Position numbers and translations under genes: made by a program | Notes under the pieces: generated by a model | Seen by the model: the letters and a program-made list of their open reading frames with translations, nothing else | What the model was told of the DNA's origin: nothing | The model's database searches: none | Source of the DNA: Caballeronia sp. Lep1P3 | GTDB taxonomy: Bacteria > Pseudomonadota > Gammaproteobacteria > Burkholderiales > Burkholderiaceae | Direction: 5' to 3' | Assembly (NCBI RefSeq): GCF_022879595.1 | Contig: NZ_CP084265.1 | Location: 2,728,001 to 2,792,000 of the forward strand | Length of the DNA: 64,000 bases | Shown: piece after piece, positions 1 through 10,159 of the stretch | Layout: each line of letters starts with the position of its first letter | How positions within the stretch are numbered: position 1 is the stretch's first letter

Positions 1-704
1 CGGGCGGCCAAGGCGCGCCGCTCGTGCCGGCCTTTCATGCGACGATTTTCGGCGCGAAGAACGAGACGCGCGTCGTCTGCAATCTGGGCGGCATCAGCAA
101 TATCACGATCCTCGCGGCGACCGGCGCGGTGCGCGGCTTCGATTGCGGTCCGGCGAACGCGCTCATCGACGAGTGGGCGCATCGGCATCTGCAGCGTGCT
201 TACGACGATGGCGGCCAGTTCGCGGCGCAAGGTCAGGTGAATCGGCCGCTGCTGAACGCGCTCCTCGACGAGCCGTTCTTCGCCGAGCCGCCGCCCAAGA
301 GCACCGGCCGCGATCTCTTCAATCCCGCCTGGCTCGACGCGAAGCTCGCGCCTTTCGCCGCCCTCGCCCCCGCCGACGTCCAGGCGACGCTGACCGCGCT
401 CACCGCAACGACGGTCGCGCGCGAAATCGCGCGCCACGCATCGGACGCGCGCGCGGTCTATGTCTGCGGCGGCGGCGCGCGCAATCCGGTGCTGATGAAG
501 ATGCTGCAGCAGGCACTCGACGAAACCGGCGTCTCCCGTGTGCCCGTGACGACGACGGATGCGCTCGGCGTGCCGCCGCAGCAAGTGGAGGCGTTCGCGT
601 TCGCGTGGCTCGCGATGCGCTGCGTCGCGCGGGAGCCGGGCAATCTCGCCGCGGTGACGGGCGCGGCGGGCGAACGCGTACTGGGCGCGATTTATCCGCG
701 CTAG
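1..704 (+). CDS. anmK: Anhydro-N-acetylmuramic acid kinase (5' end missing)
   Basis: Phosphorylates and opens 1,6-anhydro-N-acetylmuramic acid to MurNAc-6-phosphate in cytoplasmic cell-wall recycling. The reading frame is open from base 3, so the gene starts before the window; about 234 C-terminal residues of a family usually near 370-380 are present. Family motifs visible are [11 protein letters not shown] at the left edge, [23 protein letters not shown] and the nucleotide-site glycine run VCGGGARNP. It ends convergently with erpA, with a hairpin between them. The assignment is from motifs; confidence is high apart from the missing N terminus. Confidence 0.93.
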   Translation, partial: GGQGAPLVPAFHATIFGAKNETRVVCNLGGISNITILAATGAVRGFDCGPANALIDEWAHRHLQRAYDDGGQFAAQGQVNRPLLNALLDEPFFAEPPPKSTGRDLFNPAWLDAKLAPFAALAPADVQATLTALTATTVAREIARHASDARAVYVCGGGARNPVLMKMLQQALDETGVSRVPVTTTDALGVPPQQVEAFAFAWLAMRCVAREPGNLAAVTGAAGERVLGAIYPR

Positions 705-707
705 AAA

Positions 708-732
708 GCAAAACGGAGCCCGAAGGCTCCGC
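708..732 (-). terminator. Rho-independent terminator of erpA
   Basis: A 7-bp stem (714-720 with 725-731) closes a CGAA tetraloop. Read on the minus strand it is followed by TTTTGCTTT, which suits termination of erpA. On the plus strand there is no T-run, so it is less convincing for anmK. Confidence 0.7.
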
Positions 733-755
733 TGTCGCTTGGCGTTGCGCCGTAC

Positions 756-1121
756 TCAGACCGAGAACGAGGAACCGCAACCGCAAGTCGTCGTGGCGTT
801 CGGATTCTTGATCACGAACTGCGCGCCGTTGATATCGTCCTTGTAGTCGATCTCCGCGCCGACGAGATACTGGTAGCTCATCGAGTCGATCAGCAGTTGC
901 ACGCCGCTCTTGTCCATCACGGTGTCGTCTTCGTTGACCTCTTCGTCGAACGTGAAACCGTACTGGAAACCCGAGCATCCGCCGCCTTGCACGAACACGC
1001 GCAGCTTCAGATCCGGATTGCCCTCTTCGTCGATCAATTGCTTGACCTTCTCCGCGGCGGCGTCGGTGAAGACGAACGGCATCGGCATTTCGGTCGTGGG
1101 GGTGTCGCTGACAGCGCTCAT
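756..1121 (-). CDS. erpA: Iron-sulfur cluster insertion protein ErpA
   Basis: A-type carrier that delivers [4Fe-4S] or [2Fe-2S] clusters to apoproteins in the cytosol. The 121-residue HesB/IscA-fold protein has the three conserved cysteines: one in GGGCSGF (C49) and two in the C-terminal CGCGSSF (C113, C115). I chose the ATG at 1121 because GGAG lies a few bases upstream. An in-frame TTG at 1133 actually contains that GGAG, so it is unlikely to be the start. Monocistronic between the rpsI terminator and its own terminator. Confidence 0.95.
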   Translation of the reverse strand: MSAVSDTPTTEMPMPFVFTDAAAEKVKQLIDEEGNPDLKLRVFVQGGGCSGFQYGFTFDEEVNEDDTVMDKSGVQLLIDSMSYQYLVGAEIDYKDDINGAQFVIKNPNATTTCGCGSSFSV

Positions 1122-1243
1122 TGAACTCTCCAATTTAGCTTCTAGCCGCTATTGTAGGGCTGATCTCAAAATCGTGCCGAATGCCCATGAAATCAAGAGG
1201 CTATATGCAAATTCGACTGATTCGGACGAATAGGCGGCAATAG

Positions 1244-1279
1244 AAAAAGCCGCCGGCACCTTGCAGTGCGGGCGGCTTT
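1244..1279 (-). terminator. Rho-independent terminator of rplM-rpsI
   Basis: Inverted repeat with GCCGCC and GGCGGC arms. On the minus strand it is followed by five Ts. It lies about 45 bases past the rpsI stop, between rpsI and erpA. Confidence 0.75.
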
Positions 1280-1324
1280 CGAAGCAGCTTCGCCAGGACT
1301 TCCCCCGGCGAAACGCGAAAGCGA

Positions 1325-1717
1325 TTAACGCTTCGAGAATTGCTTCCTGCGGCGTGCCTTGTGGAAGCCGACCTTCTTACGTTCCACTTCACGCGCGTCG
1401 CGGGTGACGAAGCCCGCGTTCGACAGCTGCGACTTGAGCGTTGCGTCGTAGTCCATCAGCGCGCGGGTGATGCCGTGGCGAACCGCGCCTGCCTGACCCG
1501 TTTCGCCGCCGCCATTCACGTTGACCTTGATGTCGAACGTGGTGCCGTGGTTCGTGAGTTCCAGCGGTTGACGCACGATCATCAGCGACGTTTCGCGCGA
1601 GAAATAGTCGGCGATGGGCTTGCCATTGACGATGATCTCGCCCTTGCCCGACTTGATGAAGACACGAGCGACGGCGCTCTTGCGGCGGCCCGTACCGTAG
1701 TTCCAGTTACCGATCAT
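1325..1717 (-). CDS. rpsI: 30S ribosomal protein S9
   Basis: Small-subunit protein whose C-terminal tail reaches the P-site tRNA. It is 130 residues, the normal length, with the family start ([13 protein letters not shown]) and the basic tail ending [11 protein letters not shown]. The ATG at 1717 is preceded by GGGGAG. It follows rplM by 11 bases, the usual L13-S9 operon. A terminator follows. Confidence 0.98.
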   Translation of the reverse strand: MIGNWNYGTGRRKSAVARVFIKSGKGEIIVNGKPIADYFSRETSLMIVRQPLELTNHGTTFDIKVNVNGGGETGQAGAVRHGITRALMDYDATLKSQLSNAGFVTRDAREVERKKVGFHKARRRKQFSKR

Positions 1718-1728
1718 GTGGGCTCCCC

Positions 1729-2157
1729 TTAGATCTCGAGCGACTTCGGCTGCTGTGCCGTGTGCGGATGCGTGGCTTCAGCGTAGACCTTCAGCTTCTT
1801 GATCATCGCGTAGCCGAGCGGGCCCTTCGGCAGCATGCCCTTGACAGCCTTCTCGAGCGCGCGGCCCGGGAAGCGCTCTTGCATCTTGCCGAACGTCGTT
1901 TCATAGATGCCGCCCGGATAGCCCGAGTGACGATAGTACTTCTTGTCCGTGGTCTTGTTGCCCGTGACCTTCAGCTTGCCGGCATTGACGATGATGATGT
2001 AATCACCGGTGTCGACGTGCGGAGTAAATTCAGGCTTGTGCTTGCCGCGAAGACGGCGTGCCACTTCGCTGGCGACACGGCCGAGAACCTTATCCGTCGC
2101 GTCAATCACGTACCATTCGCGCGTCACCTCTTCGGCTTTTGCGGAAAACGTCTTCAT
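1729..2157 (-). CDS. rplM: 50S ribosomal protein L13
   Basis: Early-assembly large-subunit protein, 142 residues, full length. Family sequences such as [19 protein letters not shown] and the [18 protein letters not shown] stretch are present. First gene of the rplM-rpsI operon. A strong sigma70-type promoter lies about 127 bases upstream, leaving a 5' leader of about 120 bases. In E. coli L13 represses its own operon through the leader; whether that happens here is not visible. Confidence 0.98.
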   Translation of the reverse strand: MKTFSAKAEEVTREWYVIDATDKVLGRVASEVARRLRGKHKPEFTPHVDTGDYIIIVNAGKLKVTGNKTTDKKYYRHSGYPGGIYETTFGKMQERFPGRALEKAVKGMLPKGPLGYAMIKKLKVYAEATHPHTAQQPKSLEI

Positions 2158-2283
2158 GATCGATCCAAAAATGAAATGCCCTTGTGCTTTGACCTTGTTC
2201 GGCCCTGCTTATAAGTGCGCTCGACGGCGCGTGCAGGCTCTCACAGGCTTCTCTTCGCGGGCTTGTGGCAAAGAGAACTGCAA

Positions 2284-2313
2284 AGTATAACGGGAAATTG
2301 CCCGATGCGTCAA
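2284..2313 (-). promoter_or_regulatory. Promoter of rplM-rpsI
   Basis: On the minus strand a TTGACG -35 (2308-2313) and a TATACT -10 (2284-2289) are separated by 18 bases. Transcription would start near 2277. No other promoter this good is seen between here and rplM. Confidence 0.7.
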
Positions 2314-2362
2314 AGGGTTGCATCACTTCGCGCAGGGTTGCCGCGTACCGGGCGGCAAAGGC

Positions 2363-2456
2363 GAAAAAAAACCCGAGCGCTTCTAGGCTCGGGTTCAATC
2401 CACCATAGGAGGAGGTGGAGGAGACACGGTAGATTCGTCGAACTACGACAACCAAT
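2363..2456 (-). ncRNA. Candidate small RNA with CU-rich loop
   Basis: A roughly 93-base transcript is predicted from three signals on the minus strand. There is a promoter at 2463-2491, and a terminator hairpin (9-bp stem, 2370-2378 with 2387-2395) followed by six or seven Ts at 2364-2370. Between them is the pyrimidine stretch at 2407-2423, which reads CTCCTCCACCTCCTCCT and is complementary to Shine-Dalgarno purine runs. TCCACC and GGTGGA around it can form a short hairpin. Small RNAs with exposed CU-rich anti-Shine-Dalgarno motifs are known in proteobacteria. That this one is expressed is inference. It could instead be an attenuated leader, but rplM has its own promoter downstream. Confidence 0.6.
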
Positions 2457-2462
2457 GGGCCG

Positions 2463-2491
2463 AGTATAGGCACGGCCATGCTGCGAAGCAA
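2463..2491 (-). promoter_or_regulatory. Promoter of the candidate small RNA
   Basis: On the minus strand TTGCTT (2486-2491) and TATACT (2463-2468) are separated by exactly 17 bases. This near-consensus sigma70 promoter points at the terminator at 2364-2395, with no long gene between. Confidence 0.65.
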
Positions 2492-2781
2492 GAAGATTTG
2501 CATCGTGGGAAGTCGTTTCGCATCGCGCAATGAGCCTGTGGCGCGACGTCGGGGAGACTTTTCTTTCGAATCAATCGTTTAAGGCGCGTCGGACTTGCGC
2601 GACGAACATATCGGCGAGTCGAGATGCTTCGTCAAAGCTAGATCGAATGCAGCGCGAGCTGCGCGCCGACGTTCCCCAGCCGTCCGTCAACCCGTAAATG
2701 CGCGGACCGCGCGCAGCTTGCGAAGACCCAACCGGCTACAATCGATAGTTCGTATAAGTGCCGATCGGCTGGAGCATGAGC

Positions 2782-3204
2782 ATGGAATGCAAAGTTAGCT
2801 GGATGGGACAGGACGGCATGGCCTTCGCCGCCGAAACGGGCAGCGGTCACATCGTCGCCATGGACGGCGCGCCGGAAGGCGGCGGCCGCAATTTGGCGCC
2901 GCGTCCGATGGAAATGGTCCTGCTCGGCACGGGCGGCTGCACCGCCTACGACGTCGTGATGATCCTGAAGAAGAGCCGCCAGGACATCGAAGACTGCTCG
3001 GTCACGCTCAAGGCCGAACGCGCGAGCGAAGACCCGAAAGTGTTCACGAAGATCCACTTTCACTTCACCGTCACCGGCAAGAACCTGAACCCGGCAACGG
3101 TCGAGCGCGCGATCAACCTGTCGCACGACAAGTACTGCTCGGCGTCGATCATGCTTGCGAAGACGGCCGAACTCACGCATTCGTTCGATATCGTCGAGCG
3201 CTGA
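2782..3204 (+). CDS. OsmC family protein
   Basis: Small cytoplasmic OsmC/Ohr-superfamily protein of 140 residues, a superfamily that includes thiol-dependent peroxidases. Both cysteine regions are present: GTGGCTAYDVV near residue 57 and YCSASIMLAKTAEL near residue 120. The ATG at 2782 is preferred because GGAG ends 7 bases upstream; ATG 2776 sits too close to that GGAG. It is closest in style to the YhfA subgroup, whose role is not well defined. Single gene, with a terminator directly after it that it shares with rnpB. Confidence 0.88.
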   Translation: MECKVSWMGQDGMAFAAETGSGHIVAMDGAPEGGGRNLAPRPMEMVLLGTGGCTAYDVVMILKKSRQDIEDCSVTLKAERASEDPKVFTKIHFHFTVTGKNLNPATVERAINLSHDKYCSASIMLAKTAELTHSFDIVER

Positions 3205-3217
3205 GCGCATCGCAATG

Positions 3218-3254
3218 AAAAAAGCCGGCGTCACGCATGACGCCGGCTTTTCTT
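3218..3254. terminator. Bidirectional terminator between the OsmC gene and rnpB
   Basis: A 12-bp perfect stem (3222-3233 with 3238-3249) with a CGCA loop. It is followed by TTTTCTTTT on the plus strand and by TTTTTT on the minus strand, so it can end both the OsmC transcript and RNase P RNA. Confidence 0.85.
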
Positions 3255-3266
3255 TTGATCGATGAC

Positions 3267-3678
<412 letters not shown>

Positions 3679-3687
3679 GCGACGATT

Positions 3688-4548
3688 CTAGCACGCGCCT
3701 TCCGCGCTCCCCGCGACGCGCCGCCCCGCGCGGAACACGGACGTGTCGTCGTAGAACGCGGCGTCGGCGTTCGCATCGCACCAGCCGGGCACGCCGAGCA
3801 CGGGCAGCGGCGCGAACGCGCGGCTCGCGAGCGGCGTCGCGATGACGCTTTGGCAGACGAGATCGTCGAGCGTCGCGCGGCGAGCTTCGTCGTCGAGCGA
3901 AAAATAGGCGGCGGGCACCTCCACGATCCATGCGTGCCCGGTGCACGCCTTGTACGGCGCGACGAGCTTTTCCAGCAGCGCATGGCCGAAGATGCGCGCC
4001 TCGCAGCGCGTGCCCCACGACGCCCGGCCGTCGACGAACAGCGCGCGCCAGTCGAAGCGGCGCAGGGCATCCGCGAGCGACGCATCCGCGCAGGCGAACA
4101 GCACCGCGTTTTCGTCGAAGAGCGTGAGCGCGTCGCGCACGCCGCCGCGCGTCGGACCGATGCCGAGCGCATCGATCTGATCGGCCTGACGCGCGTTCAG
4201 TGCCGCCTTGATGCGCGGATACGCGAACCACATCAGCCCGTTGAAGAAATCGTGCAGATTGTGGCGCGTCGGCACGCGGCCCGTGCGCGCGATATGCGCT
4301 TCGTAGGATTCGCCTTCCGGCAGCGCTTCCTGCGCGATGAACGCGAGCCGCTCCCCGCGTCCGGTGACGAGCGCCGCTTCGCTCGCGTCGGCGTTCAGTC
4401 GCGTCAGATAGCGCGCGGAGCCGTCGAGCGCCGCCGCTTGCCAACGCGCGCCGCGCGACGCGATCGGCCGAAGCCACGGCTGCGTCCAGTCAATTTCGCC
4501 GAATTCATCATGCAAGTTGCAAAGCGCCGGTTGCCGCACTCGACTCAC
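3688..4548 (-). CDS. DUF3025 domain protein
   Basis: A 286-residue cytoplasmic protein of the DUF3025 family, function unknown. The recognisable family parts are the WTQPWLRPI start, the [19 protein letters not shown] segment near residue 97 and [19 protein letters not shown] in the C-terminal half. It starts with GTG, overlapping the pyrC stop as GTGA, so it is translationally coupled to pyrC. No catalytic motif is obvious. Ends just before the 5' end of rnpB. Confidence 0.82.
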   Translation of the reverse strand: MSRVRQPALCNLHDEFGEIDWTQPWLRPIASRGARWQAAALDGSARYLTRLNADASEAALVTGRGERLAFIAQEALPEGESYEAHIARTGRVPTRHNLHDFFNGLMWFAYPRIKAALNARQADQIDALGIGPTRGGVRDALTLFDENAVLFACADASLADALRRFDWRALFVDGRASWGTRCEARIFGHALLEKLVAPYKACTGHAWIVEVPAAYFSLDDEARRATLDDLVCQSVIATPLASRAFAPLPVLGVPGWCDANADAAFYDDTSVFRAGRRVAGSAEGAC

Positions 4549-5636
4549 GCCGCGTCGACGAACCGCCAGCCGATCGTCTCACCGCCTCGCAGCGGGACGA
4601 TGCCGGTATCGCCGGCGCTGAACTCGGCGGGCAGCGTCCACGATGCGCGCTCGAGCGTCACCTTTTCCTCGCTGCGCGGCAGGCCGTAGAAGTCCGCGCC
4701 GTGAAAGCTCGCGAAACCTTCCAGCTTGTCGAGCGCGCCGGCCTTGTCGAAGGCTTCGGCGTACAACTCCAGCGCGTGCAGCGCGGTATAGCAGCCGGCG
4801 CAGCCGCACGCGTGCTCCTTCAAACCCTTCGGATGCGGCGCACTGTCGGTGCCGAGGAAGAAGCGCGAATTGCCCGACGTCGCCGCCTCGACGAGCGCCA
4901 CGCGATGCGTCTCGCGCTTGAGCACCGGCAAGCAGTAGCAATGCGGCCGGATGCCGCCGACGAGAATCGCGTTGCGGTTGTACAGCAGGTGATGCGCGGT
5001 GATCGTCGCGCCGATCGCGCCTTGCGCGTCGCGCACGTACTCGGCGGCGTCCTTCGTCGTGATGTGCTCGAACACGATCTTGAGTTCAAGGAAATCGCGG
5101 CGCAGCGGTGTCATCACACGGTCGATGAACACCTTTTCGCGGTCGAACACGTCGATGTCGCTGTCCGTCACTTCGCCGTGCGTCAGCAAGGGCATGCCGA
5201 CTTCCTGCATCGCTTCCAGCGTTTTCGCGCACTTGCCGAGCAGATCCGTCACGCCCGCGTCGGAATTGGTCGTCGCGCCCGCCGGATACAGCTTCACGCC
5301 ATGCACGAAGCCGCTCTCCCGCGCGCGGCGAATTTCGTCCGGCGGCGTGTTGTCGGTGAGATAGAGCGTCATCAGCGGTTCGAAGCGCGCGCCGGGACCG
5401 TCCTTCGGGCGCGCGGCCAGAATCCGCTCGCGGTAGGCCGCGGCCATGTCCGTCGTCGTGACGGGCGGCTTCAGGTTCGGCATGATGATCGCGCGCCCGA
5501 ACTGACGCGCCGTGTGCGGCAGGACGGCGGTGAGCGTCGCGCCGTCGCGCACATGCAGATGCCAGTCGTCTGGGCGCGCTAGGGTGAGCGTGGCGGGCGT
5601 CGTGGGCGAATGAGTCGATGCGGTGGTAGCGGACAT
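4545..5636 (-). CDS. pyrC: Dihydroorotase (class II, PyrC)
   Basis: Zinc enzyme closing carbamoyl-aspartate to dihydroorotate in pyrimidine synthesis. With the ATG at 5636 it has 363 residues, against about 348 in E. coli PyrC. Visible are the metal site HLHVRDG (H26, H28), the carboxylated lysine in [12 protein letters not shown] (K115), the histidines of LLTHGEV and VFEHITT, and [10 protein letters not shown] near the end. The open frame continues upstream of 5636, but that extension does not look like family sequence. No clear Shine-Dalgarno is seen. Coupled to the downstream DUF3025 gene. Confidence 0.95.
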   Translation of the reverse strand: MSATTASTHSPTTPATLTLARPDDWHLHVRDGATLTAVLPHTARQFGRAIIMPNLKPPVTTTDMAAAYRERILAARPKDGPGARFEPLMTLYLTDNTPPDEIRRARESGFVHGVKLYPAGATTNSDAGVTDLLGKCAKTLEAMQEVGMPLLTHGEVTDSDIDVFDREKVFIDRVMTPLRRDFLELKIVFEHITTKDAAEYVRDAQGAIGATITAHHLLYNRNAILVGGIRPHCYCLPVLKRETHRVALVEAATSGNSRFFLGTDSAPHPKGLKEHACGCAGCYTALHALELYAEAFDKAGALDKLEGFASFHGADFYGLPRSEEKVTLERASWTLPAEFSAGDTGIVPLRGGETIGWRFVDAA

Positions 5637-5850
5637 GGCGTGATGACGGCGAGGACGTTGAACGAGAAAGCGGACTGCAAGCAAGGCGCGGGCGCTTCGG
5701 GCTTCAGACCGGAAAAAACCGCCGTGGAAAATGCACAACGCGCGCTCGCGGTGCGCGCCCTTCGATTTTTTCGGGCGGGTGCCGGTGATATGCTTGTCGG
5801 ACGTATTGTAACAACCCGGCCTAGAGCCTTAGCCCGTCTGCTTCAGCACC

Positions 5851-6753
5851 ATGTGCCAACTTCTCGGAATGAATTGCGCCGAACCGACCGACGTGACCTT
5901 CTCGTTCACCGGGTTCGCCGCGCGCGGCGGAATGACGGATCATCACGCGGACGGCTGGGGTATCGCGTTCTTCGAAGACAAGGCGTGCAGGCTTTTCATC
6001 GATCATCAGTCTTCGGCGAGTTCGCCGCTCGCCGAGATGGTGAAGCGCTATCCGATCAAGTCGAAGAACACCATCGCGCATATTCGCAAGGCGACGCAGG
6101 GGCACATTCTGCTTGAGAACTGCCATCCGTTCATGCGCGAATTGTGGGGACGGCACTGGATCTTCGCGCACAACGGCGATCTCAACGGCCACGCGCCCGA
6201 GTTGACGGGCGTTTATCAGCCGGTTGGCACCACGGATAGCGAACTCGCGTTTTGCGCGTTGCTGCACGGCTTGCGGCGCGCCTTTCCCGGCTCCCAGCCG
6301 CCGCTCGACGAACTCTTCGACACCCTCGCCACGCTCACGCGCGACATCACGCAGTACGGCGTCTTCAACTTTCTGATGTCGAACGGCCAGGCGCTCTTCT
6401 CGCACTGTTCGACGCATTTGTACTATCTGGTGCGAAGCTGGCCGTTCTCGACCGCGCATCTGATCGACGCGGACATGTCGATCGACTTCGCCAAGTACAC
6501 GACGCCGGAAGATCGCGTCGCGGTAATCGCCACGTCGCCGCTCACGGACAACGAAGTCTGGACGCGCTTCGCCCCCGGCGACCTCGCGATGTTCCAGCAG
6601 GGCGCGCTCGCGCGCACGGTCAACATTCCCGTGCCGGAAGAAGTCGCGAGGAAGGCGGCGGAGCCGCTCGCCAAGGCGTGCGTCGGATCGGCGTTGAAGG
6701 TCGACGAGATCCGCACGACGGCGGCAGTGGAATCGGAACTGGGCATCGAATAA
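5851..6753 (+). CDS. Class II glutamine amidotransferase
   Basis: A 300-residue stand-alone N-terminal-nucleophile glutaminase domain of the YafJ/GATase_4 type. It begins MCQLLGMNC, so Cys2 becomes the N-terminal nucleophile after Met removal. AARGGMTDHHADGWGIAFF, FAHNGDL and TDSELAF follow, which are glutamine-site signatures. No synthase domain is attached, so the ammonia acceptor is unknown. Divergent from pyrC across 214 bases, convergent with gltL. No strong Shine-Dalgarno precedes the ATG. Confidence 0.88.
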   Translation: MCQLLGMNCAEPTDVTFSFTGFAARGGMTDHHADGWGIAFFEDKACRLFIDHQSSASSPLAEMVKRYPIKSKNTIAHIRKATQGHILLENCHPFMRELWGRHWIFAHNGDLNGHAPELTGVYQPVGTTDSELAFCALLHGLRRAFPGSQPPLDELFDTLATLTRDITQYGVFNFLMSNGQALFSHCSTHLYYLVRSWPFSTAHLIDADMSIDFAKYTTPEDRVAVIATSPLTDNEVWTRFAPGDLAMFQQGALARTVNIPVPEEVARKAAEPLAKACVGSALKVDEIRTTAAVESELGIE

Positions 6754-6785
6754 AAAAGCGGCGCTTTCTCTCGAAAGCGCCGCTT
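6752..6785 (-). terminator. Terminator after gltL
   Basis: Long perfect stem, AAGCGGCGCTTTC paired with GAAAGCGCCGCTT, between the converging amidotransferase and gltL genes. A T-run follows on the minus strand, so it suits gltL best. On the plus strand the T-run is absent. Confidence 0.75.
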
Positions 6786-6799
6786 CCCTGCCCGCGAAC

Positions 6800-7525
6800 T
6801 CAGTGCAGGATCTTCGCTAGAAAATCCTTCGCGCGGTCCGACTTCGGATTCGCGAAGAACGCTTCTTTCTGATCGTCCTCGACGATGATCCCGCGGTCCA
6901 TGAAGATCACGCGGTTCGCCACCTTCTTCGCGAAGCCCATCTCGTGCGTCACGCACATCATGGTCATGCCTTCCTGCGCCAGTTCGACCATCACGTCCAG
7001 CACTTCGTTGATCATCTCGGGATCGAGCGCGGAAGTCGGCTCGTCGAAGAGCATCGCGATCGGGTCCATCGACAGCGCGCGCGCAATCGCCACGCGCTGC
7101 TGCTGACCGCCCGACAACTGGCCCGGATACTTGTCGGCGTGCGCGCGCAAGCCCACGCGATCGAGCAGCTTCAGGCCCTTCTGCGTCGCCTCGTCCTTCG
7201 AGCGGCCAAGCACCTTGATCTGCGCGAGCGTGAGGTTCTGCACGATCGACAGATGCGGGAACAGTTCGAAATGCTGGAACACCATGCCGACCTTCGAGCG
7301 CAGCTTCGAGAGGTTCGTCTTCTTGTCCGTCAGCGACTGGCCGTTGATCGCGATCTCGCCCTTCTGGAACGGTTCGAGGCCGTTGACCGTCTTGATGAGC
7401 GTCGACTTGCCCGAACCCGACGGCCCGCATACCACGACGACTTCGCCCTTCTTCACTTCGGTCGTGCAGTCGGTGAGCACCTGAAACTGCCCGTACCACT
7501 TCGATACATTCTTGATAGAGATCAT
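6800..7525 (-). CDS. gltL: Glutamate/aspartate ABC transporter, ATPase
   Basis: ATPase of a polar amino-acid importer, working on the inner face of the membrane with GltJ and GltK. It has 241 residues, with Walker [10 protein letters not shown], signature LSGGQQQR, Walker [13 protein letters not shown] and switch histidine VTHEM. The ATG at 7525 overlaps the gltK stop (ATGA). The open frame runs further upstream but that is gltK read in another frame. Last gene of gltIJKL; a terminator follows. Confidence 0.94.
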   Translation of the reverse strand: MISIKNVSKWYGQFQVLTDCTTEVKKGEVVVVCGPSGSGKSTLIKTVNGLEPFQKGEIAINGQSLTDKKTNLSKLRSKVGMVFQHFELFPHLSIVQNLTLAQIKVLGRSKDEATQKGLKLLDRVGLRAHADKYPGQLSGGQQQRVAIARALSMDPIAMLFDEPTSALDPEMINEVLDVMVELAQEGMTMMCVTHEMGFAKKVANRVIFMDRGIIVEDDQKEAFFANPKSDRAKDFLAKILH

Positions 7526-8199
7526 CTTGCGACCTTTTTCTGAAGACTTTTGACGAGGGCCGACGCCACCACGCAAACCACGAAATAGCACGCTCCGGCG
7601 AAGAGGACCATTTCGACGATGGTGCCGTCGCGGTCGCCGATGTTCGCCGCCGTGCGGAAGAAGTCCGCGAGACTGATGACGTAGACGAGCGACGTGTCCT
7701 GAAAGAGGACGATGGCCTGCGTAAGGAGCAGCGGCACCATCGCGCGGAACGCCTGCGGCAGCACGACGAGTTTCATCGCCTGAGCGTAGTTCATGCCGAG
7801 CGCGAACGCCGCGTTGACCTGCCCGCGCGGCACCGCCTGAATGCCCGCGCGAATGATTTCCGAATAGTACGCGGCTTCGAAAAGCGAGAACGCGACCATC
7901 GCCGATGCAAGGCGAATGTCGATATCCGCCGAAAGCCCGAGCACGTTCTGCAAGAGCTGCGGCACGATCAGGAAGAACCACAGCAGCACCATCACGAGCG
8001 GAATCGAGCGAAAGAGCGTGACGTAGGCGCCCGCGAACCACTGCAGCGGCTTGATGCCGGACAGCCGGAACAGTGCGAGCACCGTTCCCCAGATGATGCC
8101 GACCACGATGGCGAGCACCGTGATCTGCAGCGTGATGATGGCGCCCGTCCACAGCGTAGGCAGCGAGCCGATGACGCCACTCCAGTTGAACTGATGCAT
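7522..8199 (-). CDS. gltK: Glutamate/aspartate ABC transporter, permease GltK
   Basis: Inner-membrane permease of 225 residues in the HisMQ/GltJK family. Hydrophobic segments alternate with the EAA loop [23 protein letters not shown], which contacts the ATPase. Its ATG overlaps the gltJ stop by one base (TAATG), and its stop overlaps gltL. Substrate is inferred from gltI and the gdhA neighbour. Confidence 0.92.
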   Translation of the reverse strand: MHQFNWSGVIGSLPTLWTGAIITLQITVLAIVVGIIWGTVLALFRLSGIKPLQWFAGAYVTLFRSIPLVMVLLWFFLIVPQLLQNVLGLSADIDIRLASAMVAFSLFEAAYYSEIIRAGIQAVPRGQVNAAFALGMNYAQAMKLVVLPQAFRAMVPLLLTQAIVLFQDTSLVYVISLADFFRTAANIGDRDGTIVEMVLFAGACYFVVCVVASALVKSLQKKVAR

Positions 8200-8939
8200 T
8201 ACTTGCCTCCGATGTAGCCAGGCAGCCGCGTCTTCGCTTCGACCCAGCGCATCAGGAGCATCACGACCAGGTTGATGAGCATGTACGCGAGCGTCACCGC
8301 GATGAACGATTCATACGTCTGCGCGGTGTAGTCGACGAGCTGCCGCGCCTGCGCGGACAGGTCGAGCAGACCGATAGTCGATGCCACCGCCGAGTTCTTG
8401 AACACGTTGAGGAACTCGGACGTGAGCGGCGGCACGATGATGCGGTAAGCCACCGGCATCAGCACATAGCGATACGTCTGCCATTGCGTGAAGCCCATCG
8501 CGAGGCCCGCATTGCGCTGTCCGCGCGGCAGCGCGTTGATGCCCGAGCGCACCTGTTCGCACACGCGCGCGCCGGTGAAAAGCCCGAGACAGATGATCGA
8601 CGACGAAAAGAACTGCGCCGACGGCGGCAGTTGCTTGAACCAGTTGCCGATGGAAGGCGGCAGCAGTTCCGGAATCACGAGATACCAGATGAAGAACTGC
8701 ACGATCAGCGGAATGTTGCGGAAGATCGCGACATAGACGGTGCCCGCGCCCGAGAGCCAGCGATTCGGGACCGTTCGCATGATGCCGAACAGCGAACCGA
8801 CGACGAGCGCGATCACCCAGGCTGCGAGCGACACGGTGATCGTCACCCAGAAGCCGGAGATCAGCCAGCCGAGATAAGTCGTGGGCTCGCCGGTGGAAAC
8901 CGGACTTAGCAGAATGCCCCAGTTCCAGTGATAAGACAT
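8199..8939 (-). CDS. gltJ: Glutamate/aspartate ABC transporter, permease GltJ
   Basis: Inner-membrane permease of 246 residues, partner of GltK. It opens with the family-like [10 protein letters not shown] and carries the permease loop [23 protein letters not shown]. The ATG at 8939 is preceded by GGAG with good spacing. Second gene of the importer operon. Confidence 0.92.
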   Translation of the reverse strand: MSYHWNWGILLSPVSTGEPTTYLGWLISGFWVTITVSLAAWVIALVVGSLFGIMRTVPNRWLSGAGTVYVAIFRNIPLIVQFFIWYLVIPELLPPSIGNWFKQLPPSAQFFSSSIICLGLFTGARVCEQVRSGINALPRGQRNAGLAMGFTQWQTYRYVLMPVAYRIIVPPLTSEFLNVFKNSAVASTIGLLDLSAQARQLVDYTAQTYESFIAVTLAYMLINLVVMLLMRWVEAKTRLPGYIGGK

Positions 8940-9007
8940 GGACTCACTCCAAAAAGAAACGGAAGAAGCAAGGCTCCTTCCGTCTCGTTCGTTCGTTGCC
9001 GAACCGG

Positions 9008-9901
9008 TTAGTCGATTGCCTTGTCATTCGGGCTCTTGAAGAGAGCCTTCATGTCGTCACTTTCCGGGAAGTTGAGGTTGAGGCCCTTCGGCGGGATCGG
9101 GCTTTCGAACCACTTCTTGTAGATCTTGTCCGCTTCGCCCGACGTTTCGACCTTGGCGATCGCGTCGTCGACGACCTTCTTGAATTCCGGATCGTTCTTG
9201 CGAATCATGCAGCCGTAGGCTTCATGCGACTGCGGCGTGCCGACGATCACGAAATCGCCCGGATTGTTCGACTTCGCGCGCTCGCCGGCGAGCAGCGCAT
9301 CGTCCATCATGAACGCGACGGCGCGGCCGGTCGACAGCGTCAGGAACGACTCGCCGTGGTCCTTCGCGCTGATGATGTTCATGCCCATGTTCTTGTCCTG
9401 ATTCATCTTGCGAAGCAGGCGCTCGGACGTGGTGCCGGCCGTGGTCACGACCGTCTTGCCCTTCAGGTCCGCCCAGTCCTTCACGCCCGAATCCTTCTTG
9501 GTCATGAGGCGCGTGCCGATCACGAAAATCGTGTCCGAGAAGGCGGCTTGCTGCTGGCGCTCGGCGTTGTTCGTGGTCGAGCCGCACTCGATGTCCACCG
9601 TGCCGTTCTGCACGAGCGGAATGCGGTTCTGCGAGGTGATCGGCGTGAGCTTCACCTTCAGGTCCGGCATGTTGAGCTTCTGCTTGACCGCGTCCACGAC
9701 CTTCAGCGCGAATTCGTGCGAATAGCCGACGACGTTCTGCTTGTCGTCATAGTACGAAAACGGAATGGACGATTCGCGATGCCCCAGCGAGATGACACCC
9801 GTGTCCTTGATCTTCTTGAGCGTGCCTGCGTCCTGAGCGTAGGCGCCGGTGGCGAAAACTCCGAGCGCGGCGACGAGCAGCGCAGCCTTTTTAACCTTCA
9901 T
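9008..9901 (-). CDS. gltI: Glutamate/aspartate ABC transporter, periplasmic binding protein
   Basis: Captures glutamate/aspartate in the periplasm for GltJK. It has 297 residues with a Sec signal peptide (MKVKKAALLVAALG..., cleavage after AYA near residue 22). The solute-binding fold opens GTLKKIKDTGVISLGHRESS. SIPFSYYDDKQNVVGYSHE and VDIECGSTTNNAERQQQ are typical of the GltI subgroup. AGGAG precedes the ATG. First gene of gltIJKL, downstream of gdhA on the same strand. Confidence 0.93.
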   Translation of the reverse strand: MKVKKAALLVAALGVFATGAYAQDAGTLKKIKDTGVISLGHRESSIPFSYYDDKQNVVGYSHEFALKVVDAVKQKLNMPDLKVKLTPITSQNRIPLVQNGTVDIECGSTTNNAERQQQAAFSDTIFVIGTRLMTKKDSGVKDWADLKGKTVVTTAGTTSERLLRKMNQDKNMGMNIISAKDHGESFLTLSTGRAVAFMMDDALLAGERAKSNNPGDFVIVGTPQSHEAYGCMIRKNDPEFKKVVDDAIAKVETSGEADKIYKKWFESPIPPKGLNLNFPESDDMKALFKSPNDKAID

Positions 9902-10052
9902 GTGTTCGATCTCCTGTGGCGAAAACGGGCCAAGTTTAGCAGGGTAATTATTCTGAAAGAATGATTGTTAACCGCAGGGCGTCTTATTTTCGAGACGCTT
10001 CGGTGCAACCGAGTGCAACTCCGCGCAGGCGCGCATATTACGCGATTTTTGA

Positions 10053-10091
10053 CAAAAAGCGGGCGACATTCCTCGAATGTCGCCCGCTTCG
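10053..10091 (-). terminator. Terminator of gdhA
   Basis: A 13-bp perfect stem (10059-10071 with 10075-10087), extendable by two A-T pairs, loop CTC. It is followed by TTTTTG on the minus strand and separates gdhA from gltI. The rest of the 9902-10159 gap shows no gene. Confidence 0.85.
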
Positions 10092-10159
10092 TTCAACGCC
10101 GATGACGCGGCCCGAAAGCCGCGCCGCGCGCCGGTTGCACCTTCGCGCCTTCGCGCGAA

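Noticed and set aside
2380..2530. Valine-rich leader peptide before a terminator hairpin, like an ilv-type attenuator, on the minus strand
   Set aside because: The ATG lies upstream of the predicted transcription start, the downstream gene is rplM with its own promoter, and no branched-chain gene follows. A small RNA fits better.
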